NCBI GenBank assembly: GCA_963576725.1
Contig: OY755244.1
Location: 77,685,620 to 77,749,619, forward strand
DNA length: 64,000 nt
Origin: Azorinus chamasolen
Taxonomy: Eukaryota; Mollusca; Bivalvia; Cardiida; Solecurtidae
Reading direction: 5' to 3'
The position numbers and the translations under genes were made by a program. A model generated the notes under the pieces. The model saw only the letters and a list, made by a program, of their open reading frames with translations, ran no database searches and had not been told where the DNA came from. Below, piece by piece: positions 1-9,754 of this stretch (positions are counted from its first letter, which is position 1; every line of letters starts with the position of its first letter).

Positions 1-204
1 CTGTATCATGCAAAGTGTGAAACGTTTATGTATTAAATAAATATCGTCTGCAAAACAATTGATCGTCTGCTTCAATAATCAAAGGAATTTTTTTCATCCG
101 CTTCGTTTCAGCAAAAGTGTAAGTTTAATTACTCTCTCGATCCTGCCGAGACATGACTTAGTCAGGAGGCCGTCTTAGTACGATTACAATTATTATAACC
201 AGTC

Positions 205-644
205 TTAACCCTTTCCTTCATATAAACGTGCGTGTGCGCATTTGTAAACAGAGAAGACTCATAGGAGCCGTCTGATCAGGGTCTGCTCTGTTTGCTAATT
301 GAATTGGATATATGTGTTTCTTTACTCTCTAAAATGGCTACAATGTTCTGCCTTCAATATTTCATTATAATTATTTTGTCCATGGATATTCAGTAAGTAC
401 AGTAAAACCTCTCTATAACGACCACTAAATTACATCAAGTATTTTGTGTTAAAGACAGGTGGCTGCTTAAAGCAAGGTGAAAGTAAAACAGAACGCTCCT
501 ATAGAACCGTTCTGTTTTACTTTCACCTTGCTTGAAGCAGCTACCTGCCCTTAATACCAACTAATTAATACAATTTAGTGGCCGTTATAGAGAGGTTTTA
601 CTGTATTGAAATATAGTATTAACATAGAACAAGGAAATGGTTCA
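205..644 (+). mobile_element. T1b foldback element, interrupted by a P2 element
   Basis: It starts at TTAACCCTTTCCTTCATATA. The short arm carries AAACAGAGAAGAC, and the 3' arm GGAGCCGTCTGATCAGGG leads into CTGCTCTGTTTGC. The long right arm is split at 398-605 by a P2 copy; removing it restores a continuous T1b sequence (CAGTAAGTA then TTGAAATATAG). The right end has decayed (ATGGTTCA instead of GGGTTAA). The left side of the apex is shortened. Confidence 0.75.
400..603 (-). mobile_element. P2 foldback element nested in T1b
   Basis: The ends are CAGTAAAACCTCTCTATAAC and its near-complement AGAGAGGTTTTACTG, flanked by TA on both sides (398-399, 604-605). The core is a long foldback with apex GAACGCTCCTATAG followed by AACCGTTC, a near-perfect palindrome. 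The length is 204 bp, as in the other complete P2 copies. No coding capacity. Confidence 0.85.
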
Positions 645-748
645 TTTACAATCGCTAGTACTGACGAATACATAGTACATTCTAGTGCGCATTAAATTAA
701 GGTTAATTTCGTACGACAGAAAAAATTACGATGATCACAACTTCTAGT

Positions 749-1113
749 GTGCTGAAATAAGATAAGCTTCGTACGACAGAAATTATCGTAAGTTTTAACC
801 CTTCGCTTGCTATTCACGTCAATATACCTACCTGTAAATAGTGAAGACCCAGATGAGACAGCTCCTTCAGGAGCTGTCTCATCAGGGTCTGCACTATTTA
901 CAAGTTGATTGTGCGCCCAGTGCACTCCACAGCAGTGATTGCACAGCGAAATACTTGTACACAGTGAAGATATATATGTAATTATACAACAGGGCATGGG
1001 TAAAGAAGGAGAAATGTGTTTTAAAATTCAGCAAGAGAAGGGTTAACATGCAACGATGGCGAGTTGTTGTGTGCTGGAATAAGATAAACTTCGTACGACA
1101 GAAATTATCATGA
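749..1113 (+). repeat. Direct repeat unit split by a T4 insertion
   Basis: A 44-bp unit (GTGCTGAAATAAGATAAGCT, then TCGTACGACAGAAATTATC) is present at 749-793 and again at 1070-1113. A further partial copy lies at 710-722. A T4 element lies between the two main units. The unit contains no recognisable gene. Confidence 0.6.
795..1046 (+). mobile_element. T4 foldback element
   Basis: Bounded by TTAA at 795-798 and 1043-1046, with inner ends CCCTTCGCTTGC and GCAAGAGAAGGG. The core is the palindrome GATGAGACAGCTCC TTCA GGAGCTGTCTCATC. The right arm carries ATTATACAACAGGGCATGGG and continues to the end. Relative to the other copies it has an extra TA pair in its TATATATG tract, which breaks the open frame found in four other T4 copies. 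Confidence 0.85.
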
Positions 1114-1118
1114 GTATT

Positions 1119-1182
1119 AACATACGACGATCACAACTTCCGGTTGCGCGATCACAACTTCCGGTTGCGATCGTCGTATGTT
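1119..1182. repeat. Short inverted repeat
   Basis: The arms AACATACGACGATC (1119-1132) and GATCGTCGTATGTT (1169-1182) are exact reverse complements. Between them CACAACTTCCGGTTGCG occurs twice in direct order. It may be the edge of the repeat unit annotated at 749-1113. Confidence 0.6.
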
Positions 1183-1484
1183 AGAACTTACGATCTACTT
1201 TCAATCCGACGATCTTTAATAAAAAGGACTCCAGGATTGTATGTGGATTGTGCAATAGGTGCCAGTATCAAACTAATTTTGTGATAAGCATTAACCCATT
1301 ACCTCATAGGCTATCTTTAGATACAACCTCTTTGAATTAATCTACCGTCATTAACGTGTAATGAATAGAAATGTGAAGCTGTTCCGCGATTTTTAAGCAC
1401 CAATTAGCTCTATAACTTTTGTTTCAAACTGTTTATTGTTGTCATTGAATAGATAATTGAATGTGCTGTTCGGTATAATAAAAT
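1183..1484. other. No recognised feature
   Basis: AT-rich sequence without a convincing gene. A short stretch near 1291-1340 (TTAACCCATTACCTCATAGG, then ATACAACCTCTTTGAATTAA) matches the left end of T2 and looks like a T2 fragment. Confidence 0.5.
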
Positions 1485-1626
1485 AAATATCACATCCTAT
1501 AGAGAGCGACAGCACGTATTGTCAACCCTCGGTATGGTGATGTCCACCTCGGCTAACACTTCAGTTGACATAACCAACCTTGGGTTGACAGTACGTGCTG
1601 TCGCTCTCAATAGGATGTGATATTTA
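1485..1626. repeat. Foldback with 45-bp arms
   Basis: The left arm begins AAATATCACATCCTATAGAG and ends near GTCAACCC (1528). The right arm runs from GGGTTGACAG (1582) to GATGTGATATTT. The spacer is about 53 bp and holds GGTATGGTGATGTCCACCTC. No TTAA or TA boundary is evident, so the element class is unknown. Confidence 0.6.
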
Positions 1627-1664
1627 TATAATGTCTACTTCCTCCAGTAATCGAGGCTGACTCG

Positions 1665-1895
1665 TTAACTCTTTCCATCTTACGCTATTTTAGATCCAAC
1701 CTCTCTGAAAAAATCTACCGAAAAGGAGCATTAACTAGAGAAAAGGATTTTTTTAAAAGAATTTTGTAATTTGAAACCATTGTGATAAATAAAGCATTTG
1801 CTCCTATTGGAGCAAATGCTCTATTTATCACAATGGTTTCAACAGGTGACTTTTACAGAGGCGTAGAAAAGCGTATTTATGGAGGAAAGGGTTAA
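1665..1895 (+). mobile_element. T2 foldback element
   Basis: TTAA at both ends. From the left it carries AGATCCAACCTCTCTGAAAA and CTACCGAAAAGGAGC, then the core GAAACCATTGTGATAAATAA followed by GCATTTGCTCCTATTGGAGC and the complementary arm. The right arm has GTGACTTTTACAGAGGCGTA and ends GGAGGAAAGGGTTAA. About 231 bp. Confidence 0.85.
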
Positions 1896-2304
1896 AATGC
1901 ATTTAAGTTTCATCAGATTTACTGATTTATCTGTATAACTGGTCAGGACGGAAATAACACTAATTGAGTCTCAATGTTAGGTATACGAAAATGTATTTTA
2001 AGGTGCTTTTAGCACTTTTCACCGTTTCCTAATACAGTAGAACTAATTAGGTCAAACCCTATGTCGTGACCAATCTTTAAAACGCCACCCAAAATAAACA
2101 CTAATACATTTGGTAGAGAAATAGCGTTATAGCATTTGAGTACGCACCTTTAGTTCTTTAGATCAATTCGTTTGTTCACATCAGTACATGTACCTCCAGT
2201 AGGTGTGTATTTTTCGGGATGGTACAACTTTCCTTATATTGCTATAGTGAAAATAGTTACAGATCGGAGATTAAGCATACATCAGTTTTGTAGTAGATCA
2301 GGTG

Positions 2305-2562
2305 TTTACCCGTTACTCCATAAATACGCATTTTCACGCATTTGCAAACATAGTAGACCCAGATCAGACGGCTCCTGTAGGAGCCGTCTGATCAGGGTCT
2401 GCTCTATTTGCTTATGAATTTATGATAGATCTGTTTCAAGGGTTTCTACCAATATGACAAAATCCTATGTACATAAAAATTATGTCATTATAAAAGATCC
2501 GCTAATAAATATTCCAGGTGTCATTATTTCTTACATGAATATTCAACAGGGAAAACGTTGAA
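2305..2562 (+). mobile_element. T1 foldback element
   Basis: The left end is degraded (TTTACCCGTTACTCCATAAA). The central palindrome at about 2343-2410 has arms AGACCCAGATCAGACGGCTC and GAGCCGTCTGATCAGGGTCT around CTGTAG. The long right arm holds CATTATTTCTTACATGAATA. The right end is decayed (GGGAAAACGTTGAAC). Confidence 0.8.
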
Positions 2563-2749
2563 CATTAGACAGTGACACTTCTGCCTTGTAACCCCTATTC
2601 TGATTTCATGCTCATTTCGAAACCACCGCTGAGTTATCTTGGTTTTAACTTTAATTACGCCAACGGTAAAGATGCATTATGTGAGAGATTACCGTTAACT
2701 TAATTTAAACCTGATAATATTAATTTCATTGTCCTGCAAATTGTGAATT

Positions 2750-2830
2750 AAAAAACCTCCACTTAAACGGAGCCGAAGGCAGGTAGTAGCTTAATGCAAG
2801 GCTGATGTTCTAGGGAGCTTTCCTCATTTG
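2750..2830. mobile_element. P3-like fragment
   Basis: CCTCCACTTAAACGG is followed by GGCAGGTAGTAGCTTAATGC and GGGAGCTTTC. These match the left arm of P3/P1, but both termini and one palindrome arm are missing. Confidence 0.5.
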
Positions 2831-2858
2831 AATATGGATTGTCGATATATGTGATATA

Positions 2859-3065
2859 CAGTAAACACCCTCTAATGCGACCACCAAAAAGGGGCATAAT
2901 TCTGGGTGGCAGAGGCAGGTGGTAGCTTAACGCAGCACGAAAGTTATGCAGAAAGCTCCTAAATAGGAGCTTTCTGCATAACTTTCGTCCTGCATTAAAC
3001 GACCACCTGGTTATAAAGGCAGCTATGGTTCTTCTTTAAGTGGTCGCATTAGAGGGGTTCTTCTG
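2859..3065 (+). mobile_element. P3 foldback element
   Basis: Complete copy with TA on both sides (2857-2858, 3066-3067). The left end is CAGTAAACACCCTCTAATGC and the right end GCATTAGAGGGGTTCTTCTG. The core arms TATGCAGAAAGCTCCTA and TAGGAGCTTTCTGCATAAC meet at an AATA centre. 207 bp, no coding capacity. Confidence 0.85.
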
Positions 3066-3147
3066 TATCATTATAATATAACCGATCTTATGACTTTCCA
3101 TTCAATTTCTTCTTAGAAAATAATTGGAGTGTTAAACAGTTTGTGTC

Positions 3148-3380
3148 TTAACCCATTACCTAATAGGCTATTTTTTTTTAGATCCAACCTCTTTGAATAA
3201 ATCTACCGAAAAGGAGCATTAAGTAGAGAAAAGGAAAATTTTAGAATATTGTAGTTTGAAACCATTGTGATAAATAGAGCATTTGCTCCTATAGGAGCAA
3301 ATGCTCTATTTATCACAATGATTTCATAAAGTGACTTTTACAGAGGCATAGAAAGGCGTATTGATGGAGGAAAGGGTTAA
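3148..3380 (+). mobile_element. T2 foldback element
   Basis: TTAA at 3148-3151 and 3377-3380. The left end is CCCATTACCTAATAGGC with a T-run. The core GAAACCATTGTGATAAATAG and GCATTTGCTCCTATAGGAGC are followed by the complementary arm. The right end is GGAGGAAAGGGTTAA. 233 bp. Confidence 0.88.
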
Positions 3381-3407
3381 TGAGACATCGAGTTACGCGT
3401 TTCATCT

Positions 3408-3520
3408 GGGCCCGAGGTTATAAAGCGTTTTGCTTGAGTCTGAGATCATTTTCAAGGATCTGATTGGTCAGATTCCAACCTTGCTCAGAATCTGACCAAT
3501 CAGATGCTTGACCTTGGAAC
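3408..3520. repeat. Dispersed repeat with internal inverted repeat
   Basis: It begins GGGCCCGAGGTTATAAAGCG and contains CTGATTGGTCAGATTC (3460-3475) paired with GAATCTGACCAATCAG (3488-3503). A diverged relative lies at 38767-38850. A T3-like scrap (GGATCCAAACTGTTTACA) follows at 3522-3541. Confidence 0.5.
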
Positions 3521-3599
3521 CTGGATCCAAACTGTTTACAAAAGTAGTCACAGATTCGTCATTTGCAGCAAGTCCTATAAGCCACTTTTCGGCGACTGT

Positions 3600-3789
3600 G
3601 ATCAGGATGTGCTCTATTTGCTTATATGGAATAATATTAACAAACCTGATTCTACAATTTCTGCCGTGAACAGCAATTCCTGTATTCGCGTGTCTTCTCT
3701 CTTTTTTTCTTTTTTTTTTTTTACAAAATATTATAATTAATATTCACAATGTTATTTTTCACATGAATATTCATGGAGTACAGGGTTAA
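3600..3789 (+). mobile_element. T1 3' part
   Basis: It begins in the right palindrome arm (GATCAGGATGTGCTCTATTT) and continues through the long arm (CTGATTCTACAATTTCTGCC, CATGAATATTCATGGAGTAC) to GGGTTAA. The left half is missing. A poly-T expansion lies at 3700-3722. Confidence 0.7.
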
Positions 3790-3816
3790 AGTGACAGTCT
3801 CTGCGTTCTAAAAAGT

Positions 3817-4008
3817 TTGTATGCTGAAAAGAAGTATATCGCAAGAAAACCCATCGAAAAACGCCGGAGAAGACAACATTTTCATGTGTTTGACATTGGA
3901 TATTCGCCGACGTATCCGTGTTTATTCGGGCCGCGTTTTTGGTTTTGTAACTGGTCGACATAGGTTGATAGTATTTTGTTGCATAGTAAAAAAATAAGTA
4001 TCGACGAA
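3817..4008 (+). repeat. Dispersed repeat N, copy 1
   Basis: Similar to 27721-27921 over about 190 bp, sharing AAGAAGTATATCGCAAGAAA and later GTCGACATAGG/GTTCGGCATAGG and ATCGACGAAA/ACCGACGAAA. One frame here is open for about 47 codons, but the second copy is interrupted in that frame. The element class is not recognised. Confidence 0.5.
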
Positions 4009-4108
4009 AGGAGCTTTCTGTCTGCCTTTCATCCTGCATTAAGCAGCCACTTTCCTTAAAGACATAAATTCTTCTTTATTAAAGCTCCGGTTTAGAGGGG
4101 TTTTACTG
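4008..4108 (+). mobile_element. P3/P4-like 3' half
   Basis: It contains GGAGCTTTCTGTCTGCC, ATCCTGCATTAAGCAGCCAC and the right end GGTTTAGAGGGGTTTTACTG followed by TA. The left half is absent. The next element (P1) starts straight after the shared TA. Confidence 0.6.
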
Positions 4109-4110
4109 TA

Positions 4111-4545
4111 CAGTAGAACCAGTCTTTGGCGACTTTGAATCGATTGAACGCAGAAATCTTAAAAAAACAGGTGGTTGCTTAATGGAGGACAAACGTAATG
4201 CAGAAAGCTCTTACATGAGCTTTCCGCATTACTTTTGACCTGCATTCAGCTACCACCTTCCTTATAGACCCATAATTATACGTGTACCTCTCTTTGATGA
4301 TCGTATAACCCATTCCCTCATATTGACGCCTTTTGGCACCTCTGTGAATGTCACTTACTGAAACCATTGTGATAAATAGAGCATTTGCTCTACAGGAACA
4401 AATGTTCTATTTATCACAATGGTTTCTAAACTACAAAATTCTAAAATTTTCCTTTTCTCTAGTAAATGCGTCTTTTCGGTAGATTTATTCAAAGAGGTTG
4501 GGTCTATAAATAGCCTATGGTAATGGGTTAAGACAGGTTTTACTG
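4111..4545 (-). mobile_element. P1 foldback element interrupted by T2
   Basis: It starts CAGTAGAACCAGTC directly after TA and ends GACAGGTTTTACTG before TA. The core holds TGCAGAAAGCTCTTACATGA with the complementary arm GCATTACTTTTGACCTGC. The right-end TTAA (normally CGCTTAAGACAGG) has been used as the target of a T2 element at 4305-4531. Confidence 0.8.
4305..4531 (-). mobile_element. T2 foldback element nested in P1
   Basis: The left boundary is ATAA (a TTAA variant) and the right boundary TTAA at 4528-4531. The reverse T2 order is clear: CCCATTCCCTCATATTGACG first, then the core GAAACCATTGTGATAAATAG, then CTTTTCGGTAGATTTATTCA and GGGTTAA. The apex is partly degenerate (GCTCTACAGGAAC). 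Confidence 0.85.
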
Positions 4546-4919
4546 TATTCTGAAATGAGCTACTTTTGGAAACGTTTTCGAGGATCTCAGGCTTGCTACT
4601 TAGAACTTCCATTTGTAGATTAATACGGCAGCATGGGGACAAATGCACTTAATGTGGCAAAAGAGAATCAATTTTCCCCATTGTGTTTGTGATACAGAAA
4701 TTACTGGAGTAATTTTCTCTATAGTGTAAATATCGCTTTTTTCAATAGAATAGAAATTGATTTCCCAGTATCAAGATTTCGTGTCACGACCGTTCCTTGT
4801 ATAGGAGCGGTTCTCTTAGAAAAGGGGTGAGTAACTGTCTTACTACCAGGAATGTAGCTAAATCCAAATGTAACGTACGCACCGTGGCTATAAGGGTCCG
4901 AGGACATGCTCCACCGTGA

Positions 4920-5095
4920 GTCTTTAGAAATTGTGTAGTTTTGAAACCATTGTGACAAATAGAGCATTTGCTCCTCTAGGAGCAAATGCTCTGTTTATCA
5001 CAAATGTTTCAAACGGCAACTTTTACAGAGGCACTGAACGGCTCTATAATGATACATTGGTTTCAAAATGTGACTTTTACAGAGGGACCAAAAAG
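4920..5095 (+). mobile_element. T2 fragment
   Basis: The core GCATTTGCTCCTCTAGGAGC is intact with both flanking arms. GGTTTCAAAATGTGACTTTT follows, largely repeating the preceding TGTTTCAAACGGCAACTTTT. Both TTAA termini are lost, and the 3' arm appears twice (4999-5035 and 5055-5085). Confidence 0.65.
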
Positions 5096-5339
5096 CTTAC
5101 ATGACAAGACAGGTAGTTTATTAAAGTCTGCCCACTTAGCCTTCGATTTTTATTCCATTTCGGCCATAATAATGTCTTCACCTTTCATGTTGAAGTTACG
5201 CATAAATAAGTGCGTATCGCTAGGTACGCCCCTGACTGCATTGCAGTGTAGACCCAGGTCAGACATCATGTCTAGGACGAAGTATCTGATCAAGGTTTAC
5301 TTCCTATGGAAAGAGGGGGGGGGGGCAAATTACGATATA

Positions 5340-5572
5340 CAATAGAACCCCTCTAAACCGGAATGTTATTGAACAATATATGTATTTTTCGGCAGGTGGC
5401 AGCTTAATGCCGGGTGACAGTCATGCAGTTTTTCGGCAGGTGGCAGCTTAATGCCGGGTGACAGTCATGCAGAAAGCTTCTCTATGAGCTTCTCTGCATG
5501 ATATTCAATCTGCATTAAGTTGGCAACTGTCTAAATGACTGTTTTTAATACTAGTTTACAGGAGACTTACTG
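5340..5572 (+). mobile_element. P4 foldback element with duplicated arm
   Basis: TA-flanked. The left end is CAATAGAACCCCTCTAAACC and the right end GGAGACTTACTG. A 44-bp stretch starting TTTTTCGGCAGGTGGC is exactly duplicated in tandem (5385-5428, 5429-5472) on the left side of the apex. The apex is AGAAAGCTTCTCTATGAGC. Confidence 0.75.
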
Positions 5573-5593
5573 TATTCTTGTTGGTTACAAATA

Positions 5594-5913
5594 CAGCTGA
5601 ACATCGATATCTCGAACTCGGATAACTCGAACTTCGGGATAACTCGAACAAAAAGTTCAGTCCTTCCAAAACTTACAATACAGAATTGCTCTAATAATGA
5701 ATCTCTACAGATATCTAGAAACACATGTGACAGCTTAATACAGGTCTAAAGTAATGCTGAAAGCTACTACAGGAGCTTTCAGCATTACTTTATACCTGTA
5801 TTAAGTTGTGGCCTTGATAAATTGTTTAGATTAGAAATCGGATGACTCGAACTTCTGTTATCTCGAACTAATTTGTATGGTCTCTTGAAGTTCGAGTTAT
5901 CGAAGTTCAACTA
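5594..5913 (+). mobile_element. P5 foldback element
   Basis: The left end is CAGCTGAACATCGATATCTC and the right end GAGTTATCGAAGTTCAACTA, with TA on both sides. The GATAACTCGAAC motif occurs twice at the left. The core AATGCTGAAAGCTACTACAG is followed by the complementary arm. At 320 bp it is longer than the other three copies. Confidence 0.8.
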
Positions 5914-6545
5914 TAGTACGGGCTGCGTCTCGGTCTACACCGCTTGCAATATATGCCATTAGACCCATTCACCAGATCTCTATAGCGTCTCATGAACAAC
6001 GTAGGCTTAGTTTCCATGAAAATCCGCATAGATGTTAATAATTTTGGTGGGAATTTGAAATTACTTCTTCTTGTATCTGTAGACGATAAATTTTATTGAT
6101 TTTCTCCTTGTCTGTTATTGCGACTGTCATGGAATGAGGCATAATGCAATATACAGAGTGGGCTAAGGATACCGGGAAATTATCTCACGTAATTTGCGAG
6201 ACTTTGTGGTATTTCGTGAGAACCCGACTCTTCTGATGGCAAATACAGCAATGGCGTCCTATTTGTCACAGTCTTATCTCTCTCGGCACTATGGACGAAC
6301 TAATGTCACACCTAACTATCGCTACGCAGTATTGTTCCACCACTTGAGCCATTTTTGTTGTACCTTTGAAAAGAAATATAAGAAACACAATATTTCCTGA
6401 GAATTCAAGCAGACGACATTTTTTGCAGACGTTGGTTACTTGTACCTTGTGTTCAGATGGTCAGCTCTTTACTCTATAGGGTTGTTTTTTTCTTGCATGT
6501 GCTAACAGAGTAGACCATGATCTGACGTCTCTTTTACCTTATAGG
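5914..6545. other. No recognised feature
   Basis: No repeat family or gene is recognised. A 68-codon open frame (6194-6400) exists but has no family signature or splice context that I can see. A weak A-like arm remnant (GCTAACAGAGTAGACC) lies near 6500. Confidence 0.4.
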
Positions 6546-6652
6546 GTAAAACCTCTCTATAACGGCCACTAACTTGTGTTAATTAGTTGGTATTTGGGGC
6601 AGGTGGCAACTTAAAGCAAGGTGAAAGTAAAACAGAACGCTCCTATAGGAAC
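6546..6652 (+). mobile_element. P2 left half
   Basis: It matches P2 from GTAAAACCTCTCTATAACGG through GGTGAAAGTAAAACAGAACG to the apex CTCCTATAGGAAC and then stops. A sequence resembling the right arm of T1d follows (GATCAACGTCTACACTGTTT). Confidence 0.7.
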
Positions 6653-6969
6653 ATTATGCGGCATCTGATCAACGTCTACACTGTTTGCCTATGTCCCATA
6701 TATGGGATCGTGGGCACAAATGGGTTAAATCGAATCGGACATAGTCAAAGTTGAACCGTTCCAAGCTTGGACAGGCCAGTTTCACAGCAGTGTACGTGTT
6801 TCCAGTACATGAACACACGTTTTGTGTATACAATTTACGTGTTAATCTTAATCAAAATGACCATCTTAGCAAAGTGGTATTATTTGATTATAACAGTCAG
6901 TTTTCTTTGATTTCGTTTGAACCGGTAGATAAGAGGCGTATTTAAGAAATTAGTATAATCTTTTTTATA

Positions 6970-7060
6970 TTTCTCCGTTAGACCCTATCTTGTTATATCT
7001 CATTATAATCACGTGGGAGGGGTAATTCTAAAGAGCAGCAACAAGGCAGGGGTTCGGAGA
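6970..7060. mobile_element. Degenerate F element
   Basis: TTTCTCCGTTAGACCCTATC at the left and GGGGTTCGGAGAAATACGAG at the right mirror the F arms. The centre retains AATTCTAAAGAGCAGC. It is heavily diverged. Confidence 0.4.
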
Positions 7061-7085
7061 AATACGAGATTTCAATAGATTAGTA

Positions 7086-7291
7086 CAGTAGAACGTATCT
7101 TAAGCGGCCATCTAAATGTGGTCTAATTAAGGGTGTGTAAGACAGGTGGTACCTTAATGCAGGTCAAAACTAATGCAAAAAAACTTCTATAGGAGCTTTT
7201 TGCATTACTTTTGCCCTGCATTATGCAACCGTTTGCTTTGTAAGATTCCTTTGTCAAATCAATATAAGGTCGCTTAAGACAGGTTCTACTG
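7086..7291 (+). mobile_element. P1 foldback element
   Basis: TA-flanked. The left end is CAGTAGAACGTATCTTAAGC and the right end GCTTAAGACAGGTTCTACTG. The core arms AACTAATGCAAAAAAACTTC and the reverse AGCTTTTTGCATTACTTTTG flank a CTATAG centre. 206 bp. Confidence 0.85.
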
Positions 7292-7329
7292 TACACGTCT
7301 AATCACTAGACCTGGATGTAATAAGAGTC

Positions 7330-7518
7330 TTAACCCTTTCCTTCATATAAACGCCTTTTCACGCACTTGCAAACAGAGAAGACACAGATCAGACGGCTCC
7401 TGTAGGTTATGGAATTTGATAATTTAGTTTAAAAATGTCTACAATGTAACTATTTTGACAATGAATATTCATCAGATATTGAAATCTGTAATAAACATAG
7501 AACAGGGAAGGGGGCTAA
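7330..7518 (+). mobile_element. T1b element lacking one palindrome arm
   Basis: TTAACCCTTTCCTTCATATA at the left. The left palindrome arm ends CAGACGGCTCCTGTAGG and then jumps to TTATGGAATTTGATAAT, so the whole right palindrome arm is deleted. The right end, GGGGGCTAAC, is shared with the next T1 element. Confidence 0.8.
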
Positions 7519-7767
7519 CTCTTTACCCGATAGTGACGTCTTTTGGCATCATTGCAAACAGAGTAGACCCAGATCAGAGAGCTCCTTAAGGAACCGTCTG
7601 ATCAGGGTATGCTGTGTTTACTTAGAAATGGTATTGGAACTGAGTGTACAATTTCCGCCATGGCAAGAATGCCGTTGGTCATACACATTGCCATTATAAA
7701 CATGTATCGAATTACTATTTATGATGTGATTATTTCTTACACGTCTATTCATGAGGGAAAGGGGTAA
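7515..7767 (+). mobile_element. T1 element
   Basis: It shares CTAA (7515-7518) with the preceding element. The palindrome arms AGACCCAGATCAGAGAGCTC and GGAACCGTCTGATCAGGG surround CTTAAG. The long arm contains GTGATTATTTCTTACACG and ends AAAGGGGTAAAAC, a decayed terminus. Confidence 0.78.
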
Positions 7768-7879
7768 AACAGTTCGACTCAATTCTTATTATACCTAAGA
7801 ACCCAAGTTTCTTATTTGGATCCAGACTGTTTGTATAGGCTATAACGAATTCGCTGCTGGTATATCAGGATATCGACGT

Positions 7880-8085
7880 TGGTTAAAAAGAATACGCTCT
7901 CGGTTGTTACGAATTCTTTCTCGATTATCACGAAATCGTCGTCGTAGGCTATCACGAATTCACATTAGGTTACGATTTCGCCGCAGATTATCACGAATTC
8001 ACACCAGGTTATTACGAATTCATCGCAGACTGTCACGAATTCACATTAGGTTATCACGAATTCACGGTAGGTTGTCACTATTTCG
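7880..8085 (+). repeat. 21-bp minisatellite
   Basis: Units of about 21 bp of the type ATTCACATTAGGTTATCACG are repeated with variation. The period is a multiple of three, so one frame gives a seven-residue Arg/Ile/His/Leu-rich periodicity. Related units resume at 8571-8640 after F and T4. I read the frame as a by-product of the repeat, not as a protein. Confidence 0.7.
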
Positions 8086-8092
8086 TTACGGC

Positions 8093-8521
8093 AGAGCTCC
8101 AGATAAGATGCATAAATTAAAACAAAATCAAGAATTATTTCTCAAACCCTATACATGTACTATGACCACTCTTTAGAATCATCTCTTCGAGGCGATCCTA
8201 AAGAGTGGTCACAGTATAGGGTGCGGTGGAGGAATGACGCTTTTAACCCTTCGCTTGCTATTCACGTCAATATACCTACCTGTAAATAGTGAAGACCCAG
8301 ATGAGACAGCTCCTGCAGGAGCTGTCTCATCAGGGTCTGCACTATTTACAAGTTGATTGTGCAACTGGTGGATTCCACAGCAGTGATTGCACACCGAAAT
8401 ACTTGTACACAGTGACGATATATGTAATTATACAACAAGGCATGGGTAAAGAAGGAGAAATGTATTTTAAAATTCAGCAAGAGAAGGGTTAGTATCTGGG
8501 TACGCAGCTTATCTGTAGCTC
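8093..8521 (+). mobile_element. F element interrupted by T4
   Basis: The left end is AGAGCTCCAGATAAGATGC and the right end TTATCTGTAGCTC. The palindrome arms CCACTCTTTAGAATCATCTC and GATCCTAAAGAGTGGTC lie next to AAACCCTATAC and its complement. A T4 element occupies 8243-8492 inside the right flank. Confidence 0.8.
8243..8492 (+). mobile_element. T4 element nested in F
   Basis: TTAA at the left and TTAG at the right; the F sequence resumes as TATCTGGGTACGC. The core palindrome GATGAGACAGCTCCTGCAGG is followed by the complementary arm. A frame from ATG at 8301 stays open to the TAG in the boundary and matches frames in three other T4 copies. Confidence 0.85.
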
Positions 8522-9245
8522 GGAAGTCTATGGATTATTTATTGTAATTTCGCATTACATGTAATTCATCTCGTCTTAACCGTAGGTTATCAAGTCACCA
8601 TAGATTAGCACGATTTCGCTATTGATTTATCACGGATTCGACATTGTTTTTTTATGAATACGCCTCTTGTCTTTGGTAGTGTTAAGAAAATATATTTTCC
8701 GCATTTAGAAAAGTCTAGTGATGTCGATGGATTCTTGAAACAGTGAGCGCGTAGATGCAATTAGCAACTAATTCAGCCTTCCCGCAGTATCAAGTGGATT
8801 GCAAATAAAACAAATTGGAAAGTCTGTTACAGTGTAACACGCGGCGGTTGCGTAAAACTTAACACGGAATGGAACAGGCAATGTGCTTTCATTCACCCTC
8901 TCAAAGAGTATTGGTGTAAACCAGAATGGGTGGCTGTGATTGCCACCTTACGAGCCTGGAACCAATCCAAGCGCCTTTGTACAGTAATTACATTCAAAGT
9001 GTTTCATTTTGAACCCTGCATTTAAGATCTTAAGATCTTACACTATGATGAAGAAGAACTCAGCTGTGAAAGAAAATGTATTATACGAAAGTAATTGGCA
9101 CAAATTACAGAAGTCCTAGCAAGTTGGAGAATTGATGATGGTTTTGGGTAGATTAATATAATGTTATTTTTTATAAAAGGATCTGTCATGTGTTTTTCTT
9201 TGAGATCAACATTTCTTAATACATTCGTACTAGTCTACTTTAGCC
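8522..9245. other. Mostly unrecognised sequence
   Basis: Apart from minisatellite remnants (8571-8640) and the small inverted repeat TAAGATCTTAAGATCTTA near 9026-9043, no repeat family, exon or RNA gene is evident. Confidence 0.4.
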
Positions 9246-9658
9246 TTTTACTCAATGGATATTCGTGCAAGAAATAATGACATCATGAATATTAATCAGC
9301 TGGTATTTAACCCATTACCTCATAGGTTATTTTTTTAGATACAACGTCTTTGTGAATAAATCTACCGAAAAGGAGCATTAACTAGAGAAAAGGAAAAATT
9401 CAGAATTTTGTAGTTTGAAACCATTGTGATAAAGAGAGCATTTGCTCCTATACTCTCTTTATCACAATGGTTTCACAACATGACTTTTACAGAGTCGTCA
9501 AAAGTCATCAATATGAGGGAATGGGTTAATATGACACATGCACACATGGCTATTAGACCATTGCTGAAACTCTACAACTATGTCTATATAACTCCATTAG
9601 CAAATAGAACATACCCTGATCTGTGTCTACTCGATTTGCATAATGCGTAAAAGGGTTG
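9246..9658 (-). mobile_element. T1 element interrupted by T2
   Basis: The reverse T1 long arm (TATTCGTGCAAGAAATAATG, ATGAATATTAATCAGCTG) runs up to TTAA at 9307, where a T2 element begins. T1 resumes after 9529 with TATGACACATGCACACATGG and ends with TCTACTCGATTTGCATAATG. The palindrome apex and part of one arm are deleted. Confidence 0.78.
9307..9529 (+). mobile_element. T2 element nested in T1
   Basis: TTAA at both boundaries. The left arm and CTACCGAAAAGGAGC are typical. The apex is trimmed (GCATTTGCTCCTATACTCTC), losing most of the right apex arm. It ends GAGGGAATGGGTTAA. Confidence 0.85.
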
Positions 9659-9675
9659 CTCTATCAGGTAAATGA

Positions 9676-9740
9676 TTAACCCATTCCCTCATACTGACAC
9701 CTTTTGACGCCTCTGTAAAAGTCACTTTCTGATACAATTG
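9676..9740 (-). mobile_element. T2 terminal fragment
   Basis: TTAACCCATTCCCTCATACT, then CTCTGTAAAAGTCACTTTCT, matching the 3' end of T2 in reverse. It stops before the palindrome. Confidence 0.65.
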
Positions 9741-9754
9741 TACTTCTTTGTACA

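Noticed and set aside
7904..8176. Arg/Ile/Leu-rich periodic peptide
   Set aside because: It results from a 21-bp minisatellite read in one frame and continues into an F element.
8489..8492. T4 using TTAG as a genuine alternative target
   Set aside because: Other F copies read either TTTTAG or TTTTAA here, so a later A-to-G change or a TTAA variant of F explains it equally well.
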